Shown here: one piece after another, positions 31,901 to 43,338 of the stretch
Layout: each line of letters starts with the position of its first letter
How positions within the stretch are numbered: position 1 is the first letter of the stretch
Source: Rhododendron vialii
Taxonomy: Eukaryota; Streptophyta; Magnoliopsida; Ericales; Ericaceae
Length of the DNA: 64,000 bases
Direction of reading: 5' to 3'
Assembly (NCBI RefSeq): GCF_030253575.1
Contig: NC_080563.1
Coordinates: 31,791,001-31,855,000 of the forward strand
The notes under the pieces: generated by a model
Database searches by the model: none
What the model was told of the DNA's origin: nothing
What the model saw: the letters and a program-made list of their open reading frames with translations, nothing else
Position numbers and translations under genes: made by a program

Positions 31901-34900
31901 CATCATTCATTTGCATGCCCCCTATTTGCTTTCTTGTCTGCGATATTGCTACTTATTGTCATGATCGAAATGTGTTATATTTGATAACACTGTTATTTAC
32001 ACATTCGATCAAGATTTTCAAACATGAGGCTACAATGTTTTGAGTCTTTTGACTATCCAGCTTGCTAAACAAACTTAGATTCTTTATACATATGTAATTT
32101 TCAAATACAATCTTCCATCCCACTGCTCAAATTTCTTTTGCTTCCGTGTTTTGAGATTCCGCCTCCTGCGCTGTGGTGTGTGGTGGGTTCATGTCATGAG
32201 AACTAGGCTGTCGATAATAACGTGGGATGCGGTTGTCTGCCTCCTCTCTCTCCTAGACCTTGCCAGAGCCTTGTGCACTCGTTTTGACATGTTTCAAAAT
32301 ATATTGAAATCATTATAATTGGCATTCAATCACTGTAACTGGTGTTTTTGTATAGATTAAGCTTGGTGTTGTGTATGAAGATAAGCATCTAGTAGTAATA
32401 GTTGTTTTCATTTTTTTCATATATGTACAATCGTTTGAAAAGAAATTAATTGGAGGATACAGTTCATTGTGTCTTTATATGATGAACTTTGTTGTTCTAT
32501 ATGCAATGCCTATTAAAATTATTAGCTTGACTGTTGAGGGTGGAAAAGATAGAAAAGAAATTCTAAAAGCCATGTTAAAGGAGAGTTTATACGAGAAAAT
32601 TGTAACCATCTTGCATACCAAATCATCAAGTAACTTGCCTATGAAATTGCCAAAAAAAACATGGAAGTTGTTTAGAAAGCTAAAAAAATTTACTCTCTGA
32701 TGAGACCTTTTCCTTCAAGATTGGAAACTCAATGGACAAAGTCGACTAATTCACTTGTTTTTTATCTTTGATCATTCGTAAAACACAACACTAATTTGAC
32801 ACAAGGTGCATTTAGCCATGTACGACTAATGGACGAAGTGAACAAAAATACTTGTTGCCCCTTCTGGAAGGTTCTGAATTGTGTTTCTGTAATTCCTCAA
32901 GCCAAGGTTCCAACATCTTCTGCCCAGTGATTGTCTTGGACTTATGGAGAACTGCTGTATTGTAGAACGTTACATATTTTTGTAGTCCACTTCCTGAGGC
33001 ACATTTCACTAGCTCTTTATGCCCTAAAACCTCTATAGCATGTGGTTGCAAAATGTGCATGATTTCCGTCCTGCGTGTTGGAGCTATAACTTTATCAGTT
33101 GGCACTATTATCTTATGATTCTAATTAACTTTTTTCTTTTCTTTCTTTTGTATGCTAATTATGCAAGTTATCGGCTAAATAGTTTTCGAGGGATCTGACA
33201 CTGTTTTGTCAGTTAAACATTGTTTTATACTCCGTGTTAAGATTCCAAGCAATGGTCATAGGAATGACACTGGTCACACTTTGGCACTTTGCATTTAACT
33301 TTGAGGGGACTGCTTATTTAGTTTCTTATTATGTTTTGTTGACCTATCTTCACATTAAGAGTTAATTCTAGGGCCCTTCTAGTCAATGGGTTGATGTCAT
33401 GAAGAAAAAACGAGCTATTCATGAGGAAATCATTAACACAGTACGTCAGCAACGCTCTAACGATCATGCGACAAAGGTAAGCCTCTGGTTAATATGTTCA
33501 TGTTTATTTTGCTTTTGAGTTGCTGCGTCGAAAAGGCATTATTTTGATTTCTTGAACTGTTTTTGTGGGTGGGTGCCTTGCCTATGTATGATTGTTTTGA
33601 TGTTATTACTTGTTTAGGTAAAAGATATGCATTGTCCACATTAATTTTTCTTTTGAAAGTACATTTTTGTGAATGTTGCTGGATGTGTTCAGTCAGTAAG
33701 GTAGTCTTTCTTGGGTAGAGAGCATAATGGGATGAAAAGATTCACGAAATTAATCCCATAAATTTGACCAGTCTTTTTTTGTGGCATGGTGTTGCCATTC
33801 CATTTGTGAAGGTAGATTGCACAACTTTGTCTCCGGTCACTGTTTTGGAAACAATCATACCTTTGGATTGTTTGCTGGACGATTTTTTATCTCTTGAATG
33901 TGCATCAATAGAATGAAGCAGTTCTCTACTAGTGGATATTTGGGCAAGTGACTCATTGACCGTTGGTGCCAAAACGGCATTGTTAAAGCCTTTGTTGGCT
34001 AGCTACATTGTCATTTTGCTAGAAGAAGTGGCAGGGTTGCTCCATCAATGCATCGCCATTTAGGCATAACCACCTTTCTTCCCCCTTTGCAACCACCTTT
34101 CTCACAATTTGAATGTGATGTGGCAAGTTTGGAAATTGCCAATTTGATGCCAAATTTGGCACAAAGGATGGCATTGCTAAAGTTTGGCATCGAATTTGGC
34201 ATAGGAGTGGAGAGGATTTGGGCATTCTTCATGCCAAATTTTGGCTTCGGCATAGCATTTGGCACAAAGGTGGGCTTGCTCTTAGTGGTTTGGTTCTACT
34301 TTGCACATGATAGGTGCCCCGTTCCAAAACACCTTTTTAAAAAATAAGTACTTATTTCACATTTTTAAACTCAAAAATAATGTAAATGAAAATTAATTTT
34401 TCAATTTTTTTTGCACCGTATTAAAGATCTCAATGAGATCTATCAAACACATGATTTTTGAGTTTGAAATTGCCTTCTTAAAAAATAAGTGCTTATTTAT
34501 CGTTCTGGAACGGGGCTAATGTCCCTTTTTGTGTTGAAATGGGGCCTACTTGGTCTTAGTGTCAGTTACTTTATTTTTTTGTATTTATTTTTTAGGTTAA
34601 GAATGTCGGACATTTATCCAAGCTTAAAGGACAAATCCAGTGCACGAGGCTCCCGCCATTGCGGGGTCTGGGGAAGGGTTGATGTATGCAGCCTTGCCCC
34701 TGCCAGCAGGAAGGCTGTTTCCGTGGCTCGAACCCGTGACCGAGGTCACAATGGAGCAACTTTACCGTTGTATCAGGCCCACCCGTCACATTTATCCGAG
34801 CTTACCTTTCAAATCTTATCTTACCTCTATTTTCTGGGCTTTTATCATCGAATGTACTTTGCATTTTTTTTTGTGTGGTGATTTTGTGCTTTCAAAGGTG

Positions 34901-37900
34901 GTTATGTCAGAAGTATTTTATTGGGATTTGCTTATCGAAAATAGTCATTTCTAATTCTTTAGTAGGTGATTAAGTAATAGAACCAATATGAATTGATATT
35001 TAGGGGTTGTATACTTAGTGCTTATTATTTGATCGCGTCTGCAAAATGTTTACTTCATCTCTAGTAGAAATCGACATCAAAACTAGATTTACTACTGGAA
35101 GCTATTGGTTTAAAGAGTGTAATACCCACCTGTGTAGACTTTGCCAAGTAAGAAGCAGCAATGGAGTGGTACTGGTTTTATTGCTCTAGCTGCAGATTTG
35201 AAAATGGTGCAATTTGGGTGCAATTAATAGCCACAGGAATTCTTGATTTGGGCCATAAGGGCTATTTGGGCTCAATTAATAGACACTGGAATTATCCACT
35301 GAGATCACTTGTTTTGGGCCATTGGACAGTGGACACGAAGGTAATTATAAGAAATCATTTCTTTCTTGTGAGAGTGCGAACCTTGGAGCACAAATATTTA
35401 ACTGCCAGCTGGGGGTCAATATCCACTCAACGCACTCCTGCCTCTGATGGAGTTGCCATCTGCTAAAGGATCTATAAGATATATTTCTGATGTTTGGTTT
35501 CTTGGGAGGTGTGAGACCCACTTGAATGGTAGTTTCAGAAACTTCAACTAGCATATAAGGACTCTCGACTTTTTATTTTGATCAACAAGGACTTACGACT
35601 TTGAAATAGTCTTTGAATAATTTGTCGATTTGATAATACTTGTTTATTCCTTGTCTTTGTAATTCTTAGTTATCATTATCAATGTCTATGTTCTTCTAGC
35701 AACCTAGTGTTTTTGCTTTTAGCTTGAATTGCCAAAGCTGGCATCTTGCCCACTCTATTAGATGGACCATAACATTTAGGCTGTGAATGAGGGATTGAAT
35801 CTGAACCATCTTAAATTCTTGGATAAAGAATAAACTATAAAGGATACTTCATCCTATACGGACTACTTTGGAATGGTGATGATTTGCCTAGGACTGGGTC
35901 TTTACCCATGTTAACATGTTATGCTGGTTTAGTGGTTTCTAGGAATGATTGCTTACAACATACATGGTATCTTCACACAGTTATCTGACTGTTGTACGTT
36001 TATTTCCTCTCTCTATCAAATGAGATAAATTGCTTGATATTTGTTACAGGCAATAATGGAATCTGAAATCAGTTTTCCGAAGGAGAGGGAGAAAAAAGGT
36101 TTATCCTTCGCCCAATCTCTTCTCTAGTTCATATTGATCCGCTGTCTTGCATGATAAGTCTTATAGTATTCAATTGCGGCAAATTAGCCTGGTGAAACTT
36201 CTATAAGGATGTTTTGCATCGTGAGAACTGTTAGACTTGTCTCACATCGCTCATCTAAGCCACCCAAGCTTGGTTAATAAATTCAAGAGGCTACTCCACC
36301 TATTGCCAATTGGTTTTAGGTTGGAACCCTCCAAGAAATCTAACAAGAACTTCTATATAAACTGTTTATTTGTGGACCACCACTTGTGCAGTAGTGGAGA
36401 ACCTCATGGCTGACATCATGAACTGAAGAGAGAACCTTTACGCACTACCTGATGCCTATTAAATAGCCATGTTTACGGCTGTCACCCTTAATTTTAGTTT
36501 TTTGAGTTTTTCGATTTAAATCAAAATTAGAAGGGTTGACCTTTTTTAGAGGCGTCTCCATATCCATGGCTCCATCTGCTGTCACAATGATGTGATACTT
36601 TTTTTTCTTAAATTAGTATAAGTGGAAACGGTTAACTCCCTTCAGTTTGAGCCCCGGCAGAAGAAAACTGGAAAGTGAGTTTAAGATCAGTAATCTCATT
36701 TACACCTACTAGTGCTGTCAAACCCTAGAAGAACCATTCTTCAGGTCCACCAAGTAGCAAAAGTGTTCTGTATCTCTTTATGTTATTCACTTGATAAAGG
36801 AGCTATTTTAAAAATTAAGAAAGTGGGAAAGTTTGTTAGTAGATCTGGTTTGAAACATTCCTATTTGAGCAACTTTGAATTTAAGGATCATGGGAAATTT
36901 TGAAAGGAGACTAACCTGAAATAAGATAAATCCAGCTAACAATAGAATGAGCAAACTTTGAAAGGAAACATGGGAAATTTTGTTTTTGTTTGGTTTTCAT
37001 GTTACTTTGTAGCTTTAGGAATCCCGTTTATTGTTTGCTTATAATTGTTCTTGATGCATTCCATTGATTCTGGCAGTTTCCGGTTTTAAAAGGAAGGTGA
37101 AGACCTTCAAGGATGAGGAGTTCTTTATAAGTGCTGTACCAACAAATCAAGTAGGTCACTCTGTTCTATTTTATGTTAATATGCCTCCAACTGTAGTATG
37201 TAATGTTTCTCATAATGAATTAACGCTTCTGGTCGCAGTTGGGTGCATCCATTTCAGTCGTTTTATCGGGGGATAGTTTGTGTTTAACTTATTTTTCGTG
37301 CTCTGTGAAGTTCATATTTACAACTATTTAACTTAGCCTGTGTTATCAATTGCAGCATTTGGAGGCAGGACTCTCGGTAAGTGCCAACCAAGGCTTTGAG
37401 TCAAACAGGTAAAGATAAATATTTGCTCGAGTGTAGTACTCTTCTCTTCATATTCTTGTACTAGTTTTATCTTTTCTACTGTAAGTTTTATAAATACAAA
37501 GGAAAACTTTCAAGGGTGTTGAAGTTTCTCCAACACTCTTTAACATATGTTAGGCCCGAAACTTTTCTGCATGAGAGGCCAAGTATTCTCGAAAGAGAGA
37601 ATGTGGATGTCTGTGTTACATGGATGTGGGTGCGGGATGGAGTGAATATTGAACGGTCCTGCACGGTATTTGGATACAGATGCCGGGATACATTAAATAA
37701 TTATTTCCTGAAATATTTAAGACTTAGGCCCATTTATTTATAAGTCATAACCTAGTGGCCAAATCGCCCAATATCCCTCTCAATCCACTAATCAACAGTG
37801 GCCCATTTATTCAATTGTTCTTGGACCAAATCCATTTATCCCTTTGCCCCTTGATCCCTGAGGATATGAGATAAATTGTACGTCCCATAAATCTCATAAG

Positions 37901-40900
37901 AGACCCTAGCCACTATAAGCAAACCAAGCCCAACTAGTGCCGCACATCAAACTCATCAGAGATTGTTGAAGACCCAGATGGTCTTCTTTCTCTCTGAATC
38001 ATCAGCACTTGGGAAAACAAAAAGGCTGGGTTTGGTACATATACCGCACCCGTGTCGTATTGTTTTGACATTGGTGCATCAGCGAAAACCGAGTTTCCAT
38101 GTAAGTATTTAACATACTGAATCTTAAAACTAGCATTTCTTTTTGGTTAAAGAAACCAAGATAGTTATTTTATCATCTGATCGTATGATGTCCTGTATAG
38201 TGGATTAAGAGATAAACCAAAAAATCGAAAAATTCTATCGTACATAATTAACATTAATCAATTCAAAAGTGGAATATGCTGCTAGATGTTTGAAGTAGAA
38301 TTCCTAGATCGTTGTATGTACTACCTTTACCTGTAGTGCACCTGAGCATTAGGGGTTAAAATTATTGATCTCTGTATTATGCACTTTTGCTTGTTCTTTG
38401 ATTTTTTAGGAGTATACTTATTTTTGGTGTCGTGATTAATTAATTGAATAGGTTAGATGCTGCGGTGCTTGATCTAGTTGCAGATGATAAAGAGGGCTTG
38501 CAGAAACAAAAGACTAGATTCCACTGGGATAAGGTATCTCCTTATCTGTTGGACATTTATTTCCTGCTTTTATTTGCGTTCGTCTCCTTTTACATTCTTT
38601 GAATCTCTTTTCCATGGCAGAGGAGTAAGAAGTATGTCAAATTGAACAATGGGGAACGCGTGACAGCCAGTGGAAAGGTATTTAACGAGGATCTTTGATT
38701 TTTTTTTTTCTCGGCAAACAAGGATCTTTGATGTTTACATTTATGTAAAGAAGATTTCATATCTATAATTGGCATACAGAAGAAACAGGTATACAAGAAT
38801 CTTTGTTCCTTGAGATTAGGTCTAGGGTGATTTTGTTGCAAGTTAATGGGTACTAAACATGCTCTACTTAATGTTAAGAATGGTGAGTATTTGATGATTG
38901 GCGAGCACAATACTGCACTCCATATTTCATCTTACAGAAACTGATGAATGGTTTCTGTGTTTAAATTTGTCAAGTTGTACGCATCCCGCCTCCTTTGTCG
39001 TCCCACATTGCATTTGGTAAAAAATTGTACTTTGCATACAAGGCTTGTTGCTGTGTCCTTGACACAAACAATCGTTGAACTCTCCTCGGCACGTGTTGGA
39101 CTCGTGCCTAAGGTGTCATATATTTTTTCTGTTATTGGCTGATTGATCGTTTCTTCTGCTATCTGATAGAGTCACTCATAATACAACTCCTGTTAGGAAG
39201 TCTAAAGCCCCTCTTCAACATTGGGTAGAATGGTGCACACTGCTTATGACAGTATGCAGAAGAGTGTGAAGTTGCATGGAAGATATGGATGCCCCTAATT
39301 TCATGATAAGAACGTAGTCTTATGTCCTTTGTTGCCGACCCGCAAAGAAAAAGGAGAAATAGACTTCTTTGATGCCTCTCCGCTATATTTATTTACTTTC
39401 ATTCAGCTGGGTTATCAATTTCTGTTGCGCCTCAATGGAGTACGTGATTAAGTTGTTTTATTTTATGACGGAAAAGTTGTTTCATGCTATCCATGTGTAG
39501 AACTGATTTTACTTGTGCTAGAATATATGTTTATTTTTCACAATTATTTACGTTCTATGTTTTAATGGTGAACAGGTAAAAACAGAGAGTGGTGCAAAAG
39601 CAAAAGCTAACAAAACTGGGATATACAAGAAGTGGAAAGAGCGTTCGCACAGTAAAATTTCCCTCAGAGGAACCAGTAATGAGGGCAATGTTGAAGAAGC
39701 CACTAGTTTGGCAGGTAAGTACTTACAAGATTGGAAACTTTTTTGCATTTGAGTTTTTATTTCTTGAATTTTGTGAACTCGTTCTGCTTTATTTTTGCAT
39801 TGGCATTCAAAAATGCTGACGACACTTTTCCCTTTTCGTTTATAGTATAGTTTCTTGTCTTATTTGCATTATGACTTCATTTATATCCTAGTGGGATTTC
39901 AATATCACTGGTATTTCATTTCTTGCATGGTTGGAGGTTTGATACCTTTTAGGTACTAATTATTGGAGTTCCCTCCTTTACATTCTTCGCAGATTGCTTA
40001 CCTGGTAAACGATTTTCGGTCATTACTTTTTTGTTCCCAATTGGAAACATTATCATTTTGTTTACTTGGTATGGTGTTTACTATGAGATGTCTTTTATGT
40101 CCATAGTCTGAGCTACTAACACAAGCAATTTTTTCACTCCATCAGTTGAGGGATCTTAGCCCCTAAGTTGTTCTTATGCCTAGCTGACTCAGTTTGTTTT
40201 TCATATCAAGATGAATAATTATTAGTCTTAAACTGAGAGAACATGAAGATTAACAGCGTAGGAGGTATATACGCCCGTCTCCCTCCCCATTGCCTGGACG
40301 CAGAAGTAAGAAGATGTAGTTGTCTGCTGAGCAAGTGGTTGGTAGTGTGTTACTTAGGTCCTTTAGTGTCACCTGAAAATTAAGTCCATTGCAGTACCAT
40401 TTCCTGTTCTTTCCTCTTCATATTTCTGTCATTGATTTGTATTACGAGTTTCCAAAAAAGCCCAACTCTTTGGGTTCGTAGATTGATGTTAGCTTCATTC
40501 CTGAATACCAAACACAATGGCTTTTTGATAACTACTGGATTTTTGGGAGTGCAATCCTTAGCAAGTTTGCCCTGATGTTGCCATGACATCTACCAGAAGC
40601 TGCCATTTGATGGCCTTAAAGTCACCTTTGTTGGTCCTTCCTTGCATTCAGTGATTTTAGAATGGGTCATCATGCTTAACTGTGAAAATGTTGTATTCGT
40701 TGTTCTAATCAAGGGTGTCCGGGTATTGTTATGGAACCCTCAAATCACAATCTTTTTCTCCCCCTTTCTTTTTGGAAGTTCTTAAAGCGCTTTCTAACTT
40801 GAACATTTATCAACTTCTTGTCACTTAATGTGAGTCATGAAGTGGTGTGTCGACCAAAGCTTGATATCCATCGGTGAAATTGAAGTTTCTTTAATGGAAA

Positions 40901-41302
40901 AAATTTTTTGTTCCCAAAATTTTAGATGCCTTTGTGAATTGTGATGGGTAGAAAAATTTGTTTGCTTTGAATTATTGATGTTTATTGTATGTCACTTGTC
41001 TTGAAAGAGGATTAGTTGTATGTTGCTTTTCCATCTGTGTAATATTGCTTAGTTATAATTAACCAAAACCTCCGGTCGTTTATGTGGCAGGAGGTAATGG
41101 ATTCCGAGGAGGCAATGGGTCGAGGTTCAGAGGTGGCAGGAAGCAGCTGTCAATTCCCAATGCGCATGTGCGGTCGGAGATTAAAGATCTCGATCAAGTT
41201 CGGAAAGAAAGGCAGAAAAAGGCAGACAGAGCTTCCCAAATGAAGAGCAAATCCAAGGGGAAAAAGTTTGGTAAAAATGGTAAAAAAAGGAAAGCAAAGT
41301 AG
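28942..41302 (+). CDS. RH29: DEAD-box ATP-dependent RNA helicase, DDX54/Dbp10 type (RH29), 11 exons
   Basis: This is a nucleolar RNA helicase family for large-subunit rRNA maturation. Exons: 28942-29305, 30494-31655, 31793-31850, 33372-33476, 36050-36098, 37077-37150, 37356-37408, 38452-38533, 38621-38677, 39576-39714, 41091-41302. All joins use GT-AG and keep frame, giving 784 aa; the Arabidopsis relative is slightly longer. Motifs: Q motif at about 44-51 (YRVPTPIQ), ARTGSGKT 68-75, SPTRD 101-105, TPGR 151-154, DEAD 176-179, SAT 207-209, TDIAARGID 324-332, [10 protein letters not shown] 353-362. A DBP10 C-terminal domain spans exons 6-9 ([10 protein letters not shown] ... [12 protein letters not shown]). 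The tail is Gly/Arg then Lys-rich ([20 protein letters not shown]). The start [14 protein letters not shown] aligns with the family N-terminus. The exon 1 donor is GTGCGT; the nearby GTAAGT would break frame. Introns carry a SINE, a solo LTR and MITEs. Confidence 0.95.
33941..34284. mobile_element. MITE (family C, copy 1) in RH29 intron 4
   Basis: One end reads GGCAAGTGACTCATTGACCG then TTGGTGCC. The other, read on the minus strand, is GAGCAAGCCCACCTTTGTGCC. The interior is rich in ATTTGGCA and TTTGGCAT blocks. The same ends and interior recur at 63218-63571 in opposite orientation. The boundaries are approximate. Confidence 0.65.
34311..34516. mobile_element. Foldback MITE with GCCCCGTTCCA ends in RH29 intron 4
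   Basis: GCCCCGTTCCAAAAC at the left is matched by GTTCTGGAACGGGGC at the right. The inner blocks AAAAAATAAGTACTTATTT and AAAAAATAAGTGCTTATTT flank the loop. It is about 200 bp, and no target duplication could be fixed. Confidence 0.6.
34627..34787 (-). mobile_element. Au-family SINE in RH29 intron 4
   Basis: On the minus strand it reads as a tRNA-derived head with B box GGTTCGAGCC (preceded by CGGTCACG). The Au-type body follows: GGAAACAGCC, GGCAAGGCTGC.TACAT, CCAGACCCCGC and GGCGGGAGCCTCGTGCAC. The target duplication of 17 bp is ACATTTATCCAAGCTTA (34610-34626) and ACATTTATCCGAGCTTA (34788-34804), with one change. About 161 bp fits the family, whose known length is about 180 bp. Confidence 0.88.
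36229..36345. mobile_element. 117-bp TRIM-like solo LTR in RH29 intron 5
   Basis: It begins TGTTAGAC and ends ATCTAACA, giving 7-bp inverted TG...CA ends. The 5-bp target duplication AGAAC is exact at 36224-36228 and 36346-36350. The blocks GTCTCACATCG and CCTATTGCCAATTGGTTTTA are familiar from small LTRs widespread in plants. The length suggests a TRIM-type LTR. Confidence 0.8.
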
Positions 41303-41660
41303 GGGAGACCCCCCCACAAATTTTGTTTACAAGAGAAATACAGTGTATTTTTAACATGTCCTGGACTGTTTTTTGTTTTTGAAGCTCTCCATACATATAC
41401 TTCATATTTGGCTGTATGTAAACAATCCATTTGCTCCGTTAAAAAATATATATATATTTTGCTGATTTGCGACTCTGTATGAGCCAGATACGAAATTTTC
41501 ACGGTTGTAAATTAGCTTGAAAAGTTAATTTGGGAAGTTTAGGGCATTTTCAAAATGCTGTGTTGTATTCTATAACGCAATTTTAAAGAGCGTTTGGCAA
41601 TACGTTCTCAACTGGCACAGTTTTATAAACTATATTTTGCCCAAAAAAGTAATTATTATA

Positions 41661-41899
41661 TTGCCTCCATTTCATTTTGTTCGTTTATTTTCGATGTTAG
41701 TATCATCTTTTAATTGCTTAATATCTTCTGATCTACAATGTTATTTTATAATTTTGAAAATTTAATATTATAGAATTAATCAATAATAACTACCAAGCAA
41801 GATTTATATTGTATATTTTTTGAGATCTATGTCTACGATACTAGCAATTGAAAACTGGTACAGACATTGAAAATAGACAAACAAATTGGGACGGATAAG
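41661..41899. mobile_element. Stowaway-like MITE
   Basis: The left end TTGCCTCCATTTCATTTTGT and, from the right on the other strand, CTTATCCGTCCCAATTTGTT are diverged inverted repeats that continue inward as TCGTTTATTTTC/TTGTCTATTTTC. TA flanks both sides (41659-41660 and 41900-41901). It is 239 bp long and AT-rich inside. Confidence 0.7.
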
Positions 41900-42359
41900 T
41901 ACTAATCATCATTGCTTCCAAGCTCTTGTGAGCCATGCTATAGTAACCGCATTTTGTGTACCGTGTGACCAATGCATTAGTAAAATATAATCAACTAAAT
42001 ATAGGACATAGTCTACCAATACATTAGCGACAAATCAAATGCTACACCAAAGTTAGCGAACTCTCAAAAGGAGAGCAACATCATAACATACCCACATATT
42101 TCTGTAACTCATTGCAATTGGAACAAATTCCTGCAAGAAATACTGAAAGAGAGTCTGGCTTTCATAGCTCCTTTTGTTCAAAACCCGATTCTAACCAGTA
42201 CCCACCAACACACAGCTCTTCCGAAATTTGGTACTTGACCTTGGCCAAGGTTATTGTTTTACATTGCCTTGCCTTAGTGAAAGAAACCGCTACTGTCATC
42301 CATGGCAGATTCCCCAATTGGCTTCGTGAGTGATGTATTGTCAATCAGGAAAAATTATT

Positions 42360-42488
42360 GGGCACTGCCACGTGGTGCCGCATACCCTTTTCCACCGCAC
42401 GATGATGCGTGGTGTACGATTGAAGTGTGTGGGTGACACCCAATGTGTGGTGGAAAATGGGTCTGGGGCATCATGTGGCAGTGCCCCG
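42360..42488. mobile_element. Tiny foldback element, about 129 bp
   Basis: GGGCACTGCCACGTGGTGCC and, from the other end, GGGCACTGCCACATGATGCC form arms of about 40 bp that continue as ACCC.TTTTCCACC.CA. It lies about 850 bp upstream of the lipase start codon. No target duplication is clear. Confidence 0.6.
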
Positions 42489-43338
42489 GGAGCACTGAAT
42501 CATCTCTTTCAAGATAACTGGCTGATGGAGGTGTTGAAGAGGATCCCCTAAGTTCGGGAACTTTAATAAAACACCACCTCTTGATAGGCTAGTTGACAAG
42601 ATGACATTGTTATCCACAGAGAGAAGGTATAGGGAAGAAGCTTAAACCTGGTTTTTCAAAAAAAGCAAATACCAGACATTAGCCATCCTGTTAGTTGGCT
42701 AATGGTTGGCTAACTGATGGTAGTTCGTGACCCGATGGCCGTAAATGCAATGGGGCTCCAAATTATTCGTCGAAAACCTCAAGGGAGGTCAGTATTTTAC
42801 ACCCTTACGAATTCAATATGTTTGTGCTTGATCAAAAATATTAATTTGTTTAACAACTCGTGGTTCGCATTTACCAGTTCTTTACATATGGCTTGCGGGA
42901 TTTATTTGTATGGACTTCGAATATGTTCAATCGTTTATTTATTTGTTGCTTCCTTTCTAGTTTTTGAATCATACACATTCATTGGATTGGCCACCCAGCC
43001 ACCCCATAGCTAGGTTGGTTATGGAATTCCAAGAAAACAAGCTCCTAGCATTGTAGGGGTCCCCAGCTAAGTTTGAAAGAGTTATGAAGCCAGCTTCTCT
43101 TTGAGCATGACATACTTTATGGCCATTAAAATCTTATTACGAGTTGGTGCATCTGTAGATATCTCTACACAATCTAGTAGACCGAAGGATATGTCGTAGC
43201 CCTGCCAACATTTGCCGGTCTGTATGAAAGAATGGTAATTCATGCAGTTCACTACTCTTAAATTTAACTTTCGAGCTTTGCCTTATTTTTCCTCCTCCTC
43301 CTTGTTAAGTTCTTGGAAACCGAAACAAAGTACTATCG

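Larger units (their letters stand above)
41303..43338. other. Intergenic region between RH29 and the lipase
   Basis: About 2 kb between two genes in the same direction. It contains a Stowaway-like MITE and a short foldback element (listed separately). The RH29 3' end probably lies within the first few hundred bases. No further gene was seen. Confidence 0.5.

Noticed and set aside
34048..34347. 99-codon plus-strand frame in an RH29 intron
   Set aside because: It consists of the ATTTGGCA-rich interior of a family C MITE, repeated at 63218-63571.
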